A DNA stretch of 64,000 nucleotides from Saprospiraceae bacterium (GCA_016712145.1 JADJRO010000001.1:1302001-1366000), one strand, 5' to 3'. Positions 1 through 10,256 are shown, numbered from the stretch's first letter. Program-made: numbers and translations. Notes: a model not told the origin generated them from the sequence alone.

Positions 1-182
1 TGGTTTTATCGAAAAGTAATGCTGTTGGAAAAATCACATTAATATGAATGAATCCAAAAATTATACTTGTATTTGAAAGTAAAATATCCTACAGAACAAA
101 ATGACTTAACTTGGGTCATTTCAAAAGTAAAGTAACCTGTCAACTTATGATCATCAAGATAAAACAAAAACAACAATTTAAT

Positions 183-776
183 ATGAATATAAAAATAGTA
201 ATGACCTGCATGGTTTTGATAGCTACGCAGAACTTAAATGCTCAACACCTGCACATGGGCATTAAAGCCGGATTAAATGTATTTAATATTGATAACAACG
301 ATAATTCTTCTTTTGATCCAAGAATCGGAATCAATGGTGGATTAATTGGACACATTCATTTTACGACACATTTTGCAGTACAACCTGAATTAATTTATTC
401 CTCTAAAGGTGCTTTGTACAGACTTGCCAATGTGGACCATAAACTGCGTCTAAACTACCTTTCAATTCCAATTTTATTTCAGTACATGTTTAATAATGGA
501 TTCCGCATACAAGCCGGTCCTGAAATTAGTATTCTGCTACAAGCAAAACAAAAAACAGGCAGTTTGACCATTGATGTCAAAAACGATTTTAAATCACTTG
601 ATTTTGGATTAGCCGGAGGCTTAAGTTATGTTCATCCACCAACTGGTTTTGGAATCGACCTTCGTTATGTAAAAGGACTGGCAAATATCAATTCTGAAAG
701 TCCTGAAACTTCAAAGAACCAAGGTTTTCAACTGGGTGTGTTTTATATACTAGGACACAGATCGTCTTTAAATTGA
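183..776 (+). CDS. PorT-like outer-membrane beta-barrel protein
   Basis: A protein of about 197 aa with a signal peptide ending near LNAQ, followed by a small barrel of alternating hydrophobic strands, as in the OMP_b-brl_2 (PorT-like) family of Bacteroidota. I place the start at the ATG at 183, because the signal peptide begins there; the upstream 24 in-frame codons are polar and not signal-like. It is a close paralogue of the gene at 10368-10949: both carry the strings FQYMFNNGFRIQAGPE and SYVHPPTGFGIDLRYVKGL. Such barrels sit in the outer membrane; the specific role is unknown. A single-gene unit: the next gene is on the opposite strand. Confidence 0.8.
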   Translation: MNIKIVMTCMVLIATQNLNAQHLHMGIKAGLNVFNIDNNDNSSFDPRIGINGGLIGHIHFTTHFAVQPELIYSSKGALYRLANVDHKLRLNYLSIPILFQYMFNNGFRIQAGPEISILLQAKQKTGSLTIDVKNDFKSLDFGLAGGLSYVHPPTGFGIDLRYVKGLANINSESPETSKNQGFQLGVFYILGHRSSLN

Positions 777-1115
777 AAATTATACTCACCTAAAATCATT
801 TAAACGAATCTGTTTAATAGGTGTTTAACTGATTCAATATTTAAATAAACTTCAAGTGCTTTGGGTATTTATTGCAATTCACTCACCAAGCTAAAACAAG
901 TATTAGAAGAATTATTGAGTAAAGAATAAGACACTGATTCCGTTATTTTATTAAATCAGTCCATTTCAACTGCCAGTAACGTAAAATTAATATTCTAAAA
1001 TCAGTCGTCGCATCATTTGATTGAGCTAGAATATCCATAAATCCAAATTAAAAAAAAATCGCTCTGATAAATAAATACCAGAGCGATTAATTATAAATTA
1101 AATAAACGAAAGAAT
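777..1115. other. Non-coding gap between convergent genes
   Basis: AT-rich stretch between two convergent genes. Apart from the hairpin at 1058-1087, which serves the minus-strand gene, I see no small ORF, RNA or repeat here. Confidence 0.6.
1058..1087 (-). terminator. Rho-independent terminator of the T9SS gene
   Basis: Perfect 9-bp stem (ATCGCTCTG / CAGAGCGAT) with a 12-nt loop. On the minus strand it is followed by a U run from the A tract at 1049-1058. It lies 28 bases past the stop of the minus-strand gene at 1116. Confidence 0.85.
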
Positions 1116-4100
1116 TTAATGTTTTATAAACTTTTCACAAGCTACTATTTTGCCTTTTGAAATCAATTGAATCAGGTAAACACCATCATCCAAATGTTCA
1201 AGTTCAATACGTTCTGTGGAACTGTTTTCTGATAGCAATTGCGTGTGCAATACACGACCCGTCATATCTAGTATTCTTAACTTTGAATGCAGTGTATGAG
1301 AATCATTCAATTTAACAGTAAAAATACCGCTGTTAGGATTTGGATAAATTTGAAAGGATTCGGACTTTACAACATCTTTCGAAGATGTAAGAAAATTTAT
1401 AAGGCAGAAAGAATCAATTTCACATTCTGTAAGTACTCTATTGTATAATCGAATGTCACCCATTTCACCATTATACCATAAAGGTGTAGTTGTAGCATGA
1501 TATCCTATTGTAAAAGGTTCGTTAATAGAACTAGTAGAAATTGGATTGTTGGTTGTGCCCGATTGGCTGCTAACTAGTATACCGTCTACGTATATTGACC
1601 ATGTATTATTACCAGCGATACCAACCAAGCAATGCCATTTTCCATCATTGATTTGAGGGCCGTTAGTATTAAATCCAGATGAATGATAAACTCCGGTTCC
1701 GTCACGTCCAGCAAATGCAGGAAAGCCAATAAAATTATTTTGTCTATCCCCAATCTGCAATGAATAACCATGATCATTTGCAACATTATATTGCCCAGCT
1801 ACCCACATACCGTTTTGGTTTTCTGTGGTTTTTACAAATGCGCATAAAGAAACTTTATCTGTAATGCCTCTTGTGTTTGGACCACAATCAACAAATGTTG
1901 AAGTACCATTAAAATGGCCACCTAGCAACGCTGCATTTGTAGGAGCTAAATCACCACCAATCCCATTGATATTATTGGTACTCAAATCAGGTACCGATTG
2001 AGCACTTGCATTTATTAAATTGTCTAAAGGATAATGTGCAACCAAGTCTTTTGCATGGTCAATACTATCACAAGGAACCGTAACATCCTTAATACATATA
2101 TTGTCTATTCTCCCAAATGGTGTTTCTGCAATTTGATTGCTTGTAGCCCGTATTATCAAGTGATCAAAAGTTTGATTTAATGGTGCGGTCCAAACTGGTA
2201 AACTAAAAGATGCCCACGAAGTACTAGAAATTGGAGGTGTAATGCCCATACTAACCCAGTTTGAATTAGTAATAGGATCAATACAACCAATGGCAGCAAT
2301 AAACTCAAACTGTACATTATTAAATGTAGTTAAGTTGACAAATTTTGCAAAAAAATCAACAGAATAAGCGTGCCCATTTTGAAAAGCAAATGGCTGACAA
2401 ATGGATTCACAGGCATCCAATTTACCCCATAGTTGGATACTTACTTCATCACACCAAAAATCACTAAAAGCTACTTGTGGAGATCCGCTTGCAACATTCC
2501 AATTATTAGAATTACCTGTAAATCCTAGATCACCTGGTATTGCTCCTTCGTAAAATCCCGGATTTAAAACCAAATTTCCTTCACAAGAACAATCCGGTTT
2601 GTAAAAATAAATTGTACAAGGACATCTATTTTGTCCACAATGGCCAATAATTGTAAGTGTATACAATCCTGGGTAATTAAATGTTGCATTGGAGATTGGT
2701 ATGGTAAAATTGGGTGATGCTACAACTCCATTTTGTGAAATGGTATTAAACCCAGTTGGACCCGTCAATTGCCAATCTATGGTTGTTTGAGGACAATTTA
2801 GTCCTAAACATTGAAATGAACTTAAAAAACCTATAGGATAACTTTGATCGGGTACCGTTAATGTATCACCACAATTTTTAGGTAGTAATGGACCTCTGCC
2901 AATGCTATAAAAGAATTCAAAAGGACCACAAGCACATGAATCCATCTTTAAGCAAGCATTAAAACTAATATCATCAATTGCAAAATTGTTTCCTTCGTAA
3001 GAAGTTGAAGCCGTACGAAATTCTAAGTTATAAGGATTTGAAACTAGCGCAGGTGTAAAATAATTTCCACTGATAAATTCCCATTGATCCGGAGATTCAG
3101 GAAGTGTCCTTGTTGCAAGTAAAATAGCAGGTCCGGTCTGCGGCACTAAATAAACTTCCACTATTGGATCATCCCTGTCAAGGATGGGTTCATTTAAATT
3201 ATTTACATAAGCGCAAAATGAATAATTGGTGTTTGGTGCAAGCGATACTGGATGGCGCCATGCTGCCAATCCAATGGTTTGACTGCCGTCAGCGACAAAC
3301 ATTTTCCCAGTAATGGAATTTGTTGTATGATCCACACAATTCCAATTAACACACATTCCTGAAACAGGAATGCTGGATTCAACATTATAAAGTCCCGGTG
3401 TACAAATTGGATTTAGTATACTGTAATCAGAATTAAATCCTGAAATGCCTGCAGAAAAATCTGGGTTAGAAATCATATTCGGGCCTTGTATTGAGCCTAA
3501 TGGACAACAACCACAATTAATAGTGATGGTAAAACTGCATGAAGCAGTGTTGCCACAAGCATCCGTTGCAATGTAGGTCACAGTAGAAACCCCTTGATTA
3601 AATACCACACCACTGGCATCTTTTATTCCAAATGTTTGAGTGGCACCACTAATTTGATAGGATACCGTTGGAATACTGCAATTATCAGAAACGGCAACCC
3701 ATTTAATACTATCCACTTTTAAAGTACAATCCGGTGGATAGGCTGAAAAAGTTTTATTTGGCGGACAAACAATAATTGGTGGCACTGTTTCTATAGTTTG
3801 TACATCTGCAATGCAAGAACTTTTATTTCCACAAAAATCTTCAACGATTAATGAAACTTGAGAAATTCCGCAACCCGAAACAATTGAAGGATTGACGGTC
3901 ATGAATTTGATTCCGCAATTGTCTGAAGAGCCTCCATCAATTAAACTTGGAGTAACCAAAGCCTTACAACTATCGTCTAATACTAAACCAATATTTTGAC
4001 AAATGGCTTTTGGTGGAATGAGATCATTTGCAATTACTTTTTTGCAAATTGTTTCTGTGCATGAACCTCTTGTAATCGTCAAACAAACATTATAAACTCC

Positions 4101-4883
4101 ACAATCTGAAAACATGTGAAATGGATTTAATAAAGTAGATGTGTTACTTGAACCACTACCAGGATCATCAAAATTCCATAAATAAGTTATTGGGGAAGGT
4201 CCAACAGATGTGTTTGTAAAATTTACTGATAAACCACAAATTGGATTGACTTGAAAGTTGAACCCTGCAGAAATTGGAGACCCAAACTCAATGTCATCCA
4301 ATCCAAAATCCCGAACAGCTCCTCCAGTTAATTGACGGATTGAAATTGACGTTCCACCCGGTACTGCGGCAATCCAATTGAAGGTATATTGAGTCCATCC
4401 TGGAACATTTTGTTGAACATTAAAAGTTGCTCCTGGAACAAGGATTCCGTTTACCGCAAGTCCAAGAGAAAATGGATCGCTATAAACACTGGCAACCCAA
4501 AAAGATAAACAATAGCTGGTACCTGCAACAATTTGTGTAGACTTAGTCCAAACATCTACCGGGCTGGATGGGTGACCATCTATAATTAAAAAATTACCAC
4601 CTCCGGTATGATCTGACAAATTAGGCCAACCACTGCATTTTGATTGAAAATTAAGCCCAATGCAGTAAGATCCTGCAGTACACATGCAGTTTTGAGGTAA
4701 ACCCGAGGTAAATTCGGAGTTTCCAGATTCAAAACTTCCATTTGTTAGGATATTGCAACAGGAGACTTGAGCTTCAAGTCTATTTTGGAAAATGAAAATA
4801 AATTGGATCAAAAACATCCATAAAAACAAGTTTAGAGAATAAAATACAGGTCTTCTGTTATTCCATGAGTAAAATAATTCCAT
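1116..4883 (-). CDS. Large multidomain T9SS-secreted protein (PKD, HYR, LamG)
   Basis: 1255 aa, Cys-rich, probably a cell-surface or secreted adhesion protein. In order it shows an N-terminal signal/anchor ending near LEAQ, a first carbohydrate-binding-like beta-sandwich (about 45-200), a PKD-like domain (YLWNFDDPGSG, about 210-285), two HYR-type modules (about 290-455), two further beta-sandwich blocks, a LamG/concanavalin-like domain (about 985-1150, with FVDCGPNTRG and GEMGDIRLYNR), and a C-terminal T9SS type A sorting domain with YPNPNSG and a final GVYLIQLIS strand. The T9SS tail implies export through PorV/PorU-type machinery and surface attachment or release. A strong terminator follows. 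The ligand is unknown. Confidence 0.85.
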   Translation of the reverse strand: MELFYSWNNRRPVFYSLNLFLWMFLIQFIFIFQNRLEAQVSCCNILTNGSFESGNSEFTSGLPQNCMCTAGSYCIGLNFQSKCSGWPNLSDHTGGGNFLIIDGHPSSPVDVWTKSTQIVAGTSYCLSFWVASVYSDPFSLGLAVNGILVPGATFNVQQNVPGWTQYTFNWIAAVPGGTSISIRQLTGGAVRDFGLDDIEFGSPISAGFNFQVNPICGLSVNFTNTSVGPSPITYLWNFDDPGSGSSNTSTLLNPFHMFSDCGVYNVCLTITRGSCTETICKKVIANDLIPPKAICQNIGLVLDDSCKALVTPSLIDGGSSDNCGIKFMTVNPSIVSGCGISQVSLIVEDFCGNKSSCIADVQTIETVPPIIVCPPNKTFSAYPPDCTLKVDSIKWVAVSDNCSIPTVSYQISGATQTFGIKDASGVVFNQGVSTVTYIATDACGNTASCSFTITINCGCCPLGSIQGPNMISNPDFSAGISGFNSDYSILNPICTPGLYNVESSIPVSGMCVNWNCVDHTTNSITGKMFVADGSQTIGLAAWRHPVSLAPNTNYSFCAYVNNLNEPILDRDDPIVEVYLVPQTGPAILLATRTLPESPDQWEFISGNYFTPALVSNPYNLEFRTASTSYEGNNFAIDDISFNACLKMDSCACGPFEFFYSIGRGPLLPKNCGDTLTVPDQSYPIGFLSSFQCLGLNCPQTTIDWQLTGPTGFNTISQNGVVASPNFTIPISNATFNYPGLYTLTIIGHCGQNRCPCTIYFYKPDCSCEGNLVLNPGFYEGAIPGDLGFTGNSNNWNVASGSPQVAFSDFWCDEVSIQLWGKLDACESICQPFAFQNGHAYSVDFFAKFVNLTTFNNVQFEFIAAIGCIDPITNSNWVSMGITPPISSTSWASFSLPVWTAPLNQTFDHLIIRATSNQIAETPFGRIDNICIKDVTVPCDSIDHAKDLVAHYPLDNLINASAQSVPDLSTNNINGIGGDLAPTNAALLGGHFNGTSTFVDCGPNTRGITDKVSLCAFVKTTENQNGMWVAGQYNVANDHGYSLQIGDRQNNFIGFPAFAGRDGTGVYHSSGFNTNGPQINDGKWHCLVGIAGNNTWSIYVDGILVSSQSGTTNNPISTSSINEPFTIGYHATTTPLWYNGEMGDIRLYNRVLTECEIDSFCLINFLTSSKDVVKSESFQIYPNPNSGIFTVKLNDSHTLHSKLRILDMTGRVLHTQLLSENSSTERIELEHLDDGVYLIQLISKGKIVACEKFIKH

Positions 4884-5322
4884 AAAAGATAAATTTAAAA
4901 AGTGACGAAATTTTGTATATCAAACCATTCATCTCCATTTAAACCGGAATTGTAACCCAAATACTGATTTTTTTTTAAAAAACTTTGTCAGATAACCATG
5001 AACCAGATAGAACTCTAAGACAATAGTGAATTTACTCCATATTCAATGAAAACCCTATTGCATACTATTACAGCCAATTTTAACTTCCTTACTGTGAGGA
5101 TTAAGCTTATGATGGTGAATACACACATACGTTGAAATCAGAGTCCATTACCCTTATATTATAAAAGCTTTTGAATAAATACCAATTAATTTTATGTTAA
5201 AAAAGACATTCACAAGCTATCCAATTAAACAATGAATGCCATCATGTTCAAACAATTGGTATATTTACAAATACAAAGTCATGGCATACAAAATAATTTA
5301 AGCTTAAAATAAAATTCTGTCA
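4884..5322. other. Divergent intergenic region
   Basis: 439 bases between the divergent T9SS gene and CHAT gene, very AT-rich, presumably carrying both promoters. No exact TAnnTTTG box, small ORF, RNA or repeat could be supported by eye. Confidence 0.5.
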
Positions 5323-8277
5323 ATGAAAAAATCTGGCATGCTTCTTTTCCTATGCCTTTGGATGTTCCCAAATGATAGCTTCTCCCAGAATAAAGTTCCA
5401 AACATCACAATAGATTCCGTAGAAGCAAGAAACCTGCTAAGTAAATCAAGCACTTTATTTGATTTAGATAGCTTTAAAGAATCTTCCAAACTAGCTGAAA
5501 TTGCGTATAATTTCTATCAAAATAATGTTTCAAAATCATCCCCTGAACTTGCTGAAGCCGCCTATCAATTTGGAAGATCGATTTACAGACTTAAAAATTA
5601 TACCAGAGCAAAAGATTTATTAATTGAGGCGAATTCAATCTGGGAAAGCTATACTCCTAAATATGAAATACAAATAGCAAAAGCATTTTATTATTTGGCC
5701 TATATCGAATTCCGGACAGGAAATATTAGTGAGGCTATTAAGCTTAGTACAAAGGCATTGTCAATCCAAAATTCTTATTTTGCAAATGCTACAGAAATTA
5801 TAAAAACTTACTTGTTGGTCGCCCAATTGTACAATTTAAGCGGTAATTTCAAACAAGCAACCCTTTACTATGAGCAAGCTATTGAATTGACAAAGCCCGA
5901 ATACGGAGTAGAAGAAAAATATTGTATTTCAGTATTAATGCAGCTGGCTTCCAATTATAAAAATCAAGCGAACCATTTATCAAGTATTTCTCTAAACGAA
6001 CAAGCAATTTGGTATCTGGAAAGAAGCAGCAGCCCAAAAGACAATAAAACGACCCAATGCCTTCTGGAAATTGGTGGAGCATACCATTCCTTAAATAAAA
6101 TCGAATTGGCTTTACTGTATTTCCAAAAAGCTTTGGATTTTTCCTTAAAACTGAACCCACTAGACTCCCAGAAGGTTTCACAATGTTATTCCAGAATTAG
6201 TGATGCGTATTATACTTTAAAAGATCCTAACAATGCTTTAGTTGCCAGTCAGAATGTGATAGAAATGCTGCAAGGTCTAGAAAAAGAGAAAATATACCGA
6301 TATGCTTGTATAAACCTAGGTAAAGCTTATTTGCTAAATAATGAATTAATTTCAGCTCAAACTTGGTTTAATAAAGCTCTTGAAAACATTGGAAAACCCG
6401 CTGACAACAATGATTCATCTGATCTTGCCATGACTTTACTGTATATAGGCAGAGTAAAAACAGCCCAAGGAGACTATACTTCATCAGTAGCTGCATTAAA
6501 TAACTCTAAAAATATAATCATTGCCCTTTATGGAAATGCGTATGATGGCCTTTATACGGTAGAAAAAGAATTAGGAAATCTTAATGCTTCCTATTTTAAT
6601 AAAACAGGAGATTCATATTATTTGGCTAAATCATTATACCATTATGATTCTGCCACATATAAAATTCAAAATAAATTGATTAATAAAAAAGATCCAGCTG
6701 AAATAAGAAATCTGCTAATTGATGCAGTGAGTATTTTTGAAAAATGTATAAACGGCCATTTAAAATTAAATAATGGAAAAAAAAGTGATTCTACGACAAT
6801 TCATCGCATATGGGAATTAAATGAATTTTTACATAGTTACTTGTTGTACTTTCAATTTAAAGATAATAATGCACTAATTAATTCAGGGATACCACCCGAT
6901 TTGCTAACACAAGACTCCGTGTATAGATCAGAAATTACAAAGCTCGAGAAACACCGTAATTTTCTCTTAGAAAACAATAATTATTCACTTACTGATACCA
7001 ATGTTTTAAAGCTAAACACAAGCATTTTTAAAACCAAAATACAAAGACAAGAATTAATCACAAATCTTGAAAATAAATATCCTCACTATTTAAGTAAAAA
7101 ATTTGATCACAAAACTGTTACCATTCCACAAGTAAAAGAATTGATAAAACCCAATCAAACCATTTTGGAATATTTTTGTGGCGATTCAAGCTTATTCGTT
7201 TTTATTATCCAAAAATCAAATTCATATGTCAAGGAGATCAAAATTGATATTGCTTTAAAGACCTGGATAAAAAATCTCAACAACAGTATTTATGCATACC
7301 ACACATCAAAAGTTCGAACTGATAGAATGTACAAGGAGCAATTAGATACTTATATTGAATCTGCAAGAAATCTCTACAATCTCCTATTAAAGCCTGTTGC
7401 CAATTATTTAACACCAGAATTAATCATCATTCCGGATGCAATCTTAGGAAATATCCCTTTTGATGCACTTTTAACTGCCCAACCAAGAGATCCTTCAAAT
7501 TTTAAAACATTTCCATTTCTGGTCAATAGATACTCAATCCAATATTCTTTTTCTTCAGGCATGCTGGTTGAAATGTCCCGGGTCGACACAATTCATAAAA
7601 ACACGGTGAATTTATTAGGATTCGCTCCATTTTTTAATAAAGAACAATTACGGCCAGATGATGTGCCCCAAAAGGAAATGGCACAGCGATACGAACTTAC
7701 AAATTTGCCATATTCAGGGGAAGAAATAGTACGTGCCAAAACTAATTTTCCTAACAATTCGATGATTCTTACCGGTCAAGACGCCACCAGACAAAAATTT
7801 GAGGAACTTTCTAAAAACTACCATATCATTCACTTGGCAACCCATGGCAAGGCAAATTATAAAGATGGTGATTTTTCATTCATTGCGTTTTCATCACAGG
7901 AAAATCAAGATCAATATGATTTATTATCAGTTGCAGAATTGTATAATTTAAAATTAAATGCAGACCTGGTTATTCTATCTGCATGTGAAACAGCCAATGG
8001 AGAAATTCATCGTGGGGAAGGCGTTGTAAGCATTGCAAGTGCATTTGCTCATGCAGGTGTCAAAAGCATTGTCGCAACGCTTTGGAAAGTAAATGATAAA
8101 TCGACCATGCAATTAGTTGATCAGTTTTACACGGAATTGAAGCTTGGCAAACAAAAGCACACTGCGCTTGCTCAGGCAAAACGAAACTATATGAAAAACA
8201 ATCCAGGCCAAGCCTCGCATCCATTCTTCTGGGCTGGGTTCATTCCAATTGGAAATATGGGGGCTATTCTAAATTAA
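5323..8277 (+). CDS. Exported TPR-CHAT domain protein (caspase-like peptidase)
   Basis: 984 aa. An N-terminal signal peptide (cleavage near SFSQ) indicates export. Residues about 35-430 form repeated helical pairs typical of TPRs (for example NFKQATLYYEQAIEL and NKIELALLYFQKALDF). A linker is followed by a C-terminal CHAT domain (about 690-980). The clan CD peptidase dyad is present: His841 in HLATHG and Cys888 in LSACETANGE, as is the C-terminal HPFFWAGF motif. CHAT proteins are caspase/separase-like proteases, some activated through partner proteins. The gene converges with, and overlaps by 14 bases, an anti-sigma-like gene paired with a sigma factor, so a role in that signalling circuit is possible (inference). 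The substrate is unknown. Confidence 0.88.
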   Translation: MKKSGMLLFLCLWMFPNDSFSQNKVPNITIDSVEARNLLSKSSTLFDLDSFKESSKLAEIAYNFYQNNVSKSSPELAEAAYQFGRSIYRLKNYTRAKDLLIEANSIWESYTPKYEIQIAKAFYYLAYIEFRTGNISEAIKLSTKALSIQNSYFANATEIIKTYLLVAQLYNLSGNFKQATLYYEQAIELTKPEYGVEEKYCISVLMQLASNYKNQANHLSSISLNEQAIWYLERSSSPKDNKTTQCLLEIGGAYHSLNKIELALLYFQKALDFSLKLNPLDSQKVSQCYSRISDAYYTLKDPNNALVASQNVIEMLQGLEKEKIYRYACINLGKAYLLNNELISAQTWFNKALENIGKPADNNDSSDLAMTLLYIGRVKTAQGDYTSSVAALNNSKNIIIALYGNAYDGLYTVEKELGNLNASYFNKTGDSYYLAKSLYHYDSATYKIQNKLINKKDPAEIRNLLIDAVSIFEKCINGHLKLNNGKKSDSTTIHRIWELNEFLHSYLLYFQFKDNNALINSGIPPDLLTQDSVYRSEITKLEKHRNFLLENNNYSLTDTNVLKLNTSIFKTKIQRQELITNLENKYPHYLSKKFDHKTVTIPQVKELIKPNQTILEYFCGDSSLFVFIIQKSNSYVKEIKIDIALKTWIKNLNNSIYAYHTSKVRTDRMYKEQLDTYIESARNLYNLLLKPVANYLTPELIIIPDAILGNIPFDALLTAQPRDPSNFKTFPFLVNRYSIQYSFSSGMLVEMSRVDTIHKNTVNLLGFAPFFNKEQLRPDDVPQKEMAQRYELTNLPYSGEEIVRAKTNFPNNSMILTGQDATRQKFEELSKNYHIIHLATHGKANYKDGDFSFIAFSSQENQDQYDLLSVAELYNLKLNADLVILSACETANGEIHRGEGVVSIASAFAHAGVKSIVATLWKVNDKSTMQLVDQFYTELKLGKQKHTALAQAKRNYMKNNPGQASHPFFWAGFIPIGNMGAILN

Positions 8278-9145
8278 TCTTAGTTTTCAAAGCAATGGCC
8301 TGACTCCGGTATTGATACTCTTTATCCTTAATCATTGAATTTATCAACTGCAACGTTGCTGGAATCTTATTTTGAGCCAACTTACAAAGCATAAAATTAA
8401 AATCAGCTTCTGCTTTATATTGATAGCTACTTTTTAGTAAATTAAAATCAAGTGCTGCTTTATCAAATGCACCCGTTTTGAAATTTGAAATAGCCCGTAT
8501 AAAAAGCAACTCCCCATCATCCGGGTTAATCTTATAACGATCTAGATACTTAAGGACTTCTTTATAGTTTTGCTTATCAAAAGCTTGCTTAGCCATTACA
8601 AATGAGTTTTTAATATCAGAACTATCTAATTTTTCCAAGTCCCGTACATGTGTCAACATAGGAAACACAAGAAATAACGTGGCGATTTTCCTTCTTCCTA
8701 TAATTTCAGTCGTTGTTGATTCATTTTGATTTTCATCTATTGCTGCTAGTTGTTCACTTGTGTCAATTGGGTTAATCTTAAGACTAAGGCTATCAAAAGA
8801 TTGATTTATATCGTCACTTCCTTCATGAGTAAACTCTCCATTCTTAAAGCTATTATCACTCAATATAAAGAACCAGGTAATCATTGAAATGATCAGAAAA
8901 GATGCAGCTACACCGATAACCCACTTCAGGTTTGAATTACCTTGTTTTTGGGAATTGTTTGCAATTTCCGATTTAACTTTAGTTCGGATTCGGTAAGCAT
9001 CTAATCTTTTAATAACCGTTCTGTGTTGATCAACTAAACGCAGCAACTCCGGACTATTTTTTAATTCAATTTCAAATTCTTGTAATTCTGAACCTGATAA
9101 TTGTCCTAATAAATAACTCTCAATTTTATCCTCTTGATTGCTCAT
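8264..9145 (-). CDS. Membrane anti-sigma-like protein with extracytoplasmic TPR-like domain
   Basis: 293 aa. The cytoplasmic N-terminus (about 1-70) is helical (YLLGQLSGSELQEFEIEL), like the anti-sigma N-termini of Bacteroidota, but it has no HxxxCxxC zinc motif. One transmembrane segment lies at about 74-95 (WVIGVAASFLIISMITWFFI). The outer part (about 160-290) has TPR-like helical pairs (QNYKEVLKYLDRYKINPDD). It overlaps the upstream sigma-factor gene by 20 bases, so the two are co-transcribed and probably translationally coupled. I infer that it holds the sigma factor at the membrane. Its 3' end overlaps the CHAT gene by 14 bases on the other strand. It could instead be a TPR membrane protein of unrelated function. 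Confidence 0.65.
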   Translation of the reverse strand: MSNQEDKIESYLLGQLSGSELQEFEIELKNSPELLRLVDQHRTVIKRLDAYRIRTKVKSEIANNSQKQGNSNLKWVIGVAASFLIISMITWFFILSDNSFKNGEFTHEGSDDINQSFDSLSLKINPIDTSEQLAAIDENQNESTTTEIIGRRKIATLFLVFPMLTHVRDLEKLDSSDIKNSFVMAKQAFDKQNYKEVLKYLDRYKINPDDGELLFIRAISNFKTGAFDKAALDFNLLKSSYQYKAEADFNFMLCKLAQNKIPATLQLINSMIKDKEYQYRSQAIALKTKINLE

Positions 9146-9758
9146 TTCTTAAAATATTTAAGGATTTATTCTGTGTCAACTCTACCAATTTTTTCATACA
9201 TCTTGATCTATGGTTTTTCAATGCATCCACCGTTGTATATTGTGTCAAACCTGTAATAATAATTTCTGAATCTTGAAATTCATCAAAATATTTTAAACGT
9301 ATCAATTTTTGACAATTGCTATCCAATTTAAACAATAATTTATTAATCAAATCTTCATTATCACTTCCAACCAAATCCATTTCAAAAAAGGGTTCGGCAG
9401 CTGATTCCAAGTCAATACTTTGGTTTTTAGTTTCTTTACGGTTATAATTTCTGACCTTATTTTTTGCTACTTCGATCACATAGGTAGCAGGATTGTTTTG
9501 TTGAAATGTGTAACTGTTTTCCCTGATTTTCATGATTAATAAAGTAATACAATCGCAAATTAACTCCTCAATATCCTCATCTGTAAGATTAAATTGCTTT
9601 CCCAATTTATAAATCGTCGCAGAACATTTTGAGTACAAAAAACGAATGGCCATTCCTTCCTCAATTTTTAAATCGCTATATAACAAAGCTGGATCCAAAT
9701 ATCTTTTATTTATATTACTGGATTCCCTATTAAAAAAAGTCTCTAGAATTCTACTCAT
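9126..9758 (-). CDS. ECF-type RNA polymerase sigma factor
   Basis: 210 aa. Residues about 35-110 resemble sigma region 2 (EELICDCITLLIMKIRENS, then a YVIEVAKNKVRNYNRK helix). About 135-200 resembles region 4, with a helix-turn-helix (ITGLTQYTTVDALKNHRSRC). The length fits ECF sigma-70 proteins. It is first in a two-gene unit with the membrane protein that overlaps it by 20 bases, the usual sigma/anti-sigma order. Regulation is therefore probably post-translational by sequestration (inference). The region 2 motif is divergent, so assignment to a named ECF group is not attempted. Confidence 0.75.
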   Translation of the reverse strand: MSRILETFFNRESSNINKRYLDPALLYSDLKIEEGMAIRFLYSKCSATIYKLGKQFNLTDEDIEELICDCITLLIMKIRENSYTFQQNNPATYVIEVAKNKVRNYNRKETKNQSIDLESAAEPFFEMDLVGSDNEDLINKLLFKLDSNCQKLIRLKYFDEFQDSEIIITGLTQYTTVDALKNHRSRCMKKLVELTQNKSLNILRNEQSRG

Positions 9759-10085
9759 ACTTTTAAACTATAACTAATTAGACTTTTAAAATTGAGGGTT
9801 CCAATCGTTTTCATATGTGCATGTTGAATTCTAAGAAAATGTAACCGGTAACTTAAAATTTGTTACAAAATAGCTAAATATTTATAAGTTCAATAAATTA
9901 GGTGTTCAAGACTAAAATAGTTCAAAATGATCTTCATTTGGATAATACATACCAAAACTTAAGAAATAAACCAAATTACAATCTGATTATCAGTGATTTA
10001 TGTAACTAAAACTCAAATTTGCATAAGTTATTAAACGTAATTAATTGCAAACTTACACCAAGAATAAATCGCCATCCTTAGAATT
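9759..10085. other. Intergenic region upstream of the sigma factor and DUF5670 genes
   Basis: 327 AT-rich bases between divergent genes. A short direct repeat GTAAC-CG-GTAAC lies near 9841-9852 upstream of the sigma-factor gene; I cannot tell whether it is an operator. No other feature is visible. Confidence 0.4.
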
Positions 10086-10256
10086 ATGAATTTGTTTCTT
10101 TATATACTTGCATCAGTCTTGTTAGTTCTTTGGACCACAGTAAATCTCAAGTCAAGTATTGACGGCTATATATATATCCTGCTGATCGTAGTCCTCATGA
10201 CACTGCTCATTCGCTTCGTTACTGGAAAAATAAACTACAAACTGAGCAAATTGTAA
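10086..10256 (+). CDS. Small two-helix membrane protein, DUF5670 (lmo0937) family
   Basis: A 56-aa protein beginning MNLFLYILASVLLVLWTT, with a second hydrophobic segment (IYILLIVVLMTLLIRF) and a basic C-terminal tail. This matches in length and pattern the DUF5670/lmo0937 family of tiny membrane proteins, common in Bacteroidota and often linked to stress regulons. It lies between the divergent sigma-factor gene and the second PorT-like barrel, so it is a candidate member of that sigma factor's regulon (inference). No biochemical function is known for the family. Confidence 0.65.
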   Translation: MNLFLYILASVLLVLWTTVNLKSSIDGYIYILLIVVLMTLLIRFVTGKINYKLSKL

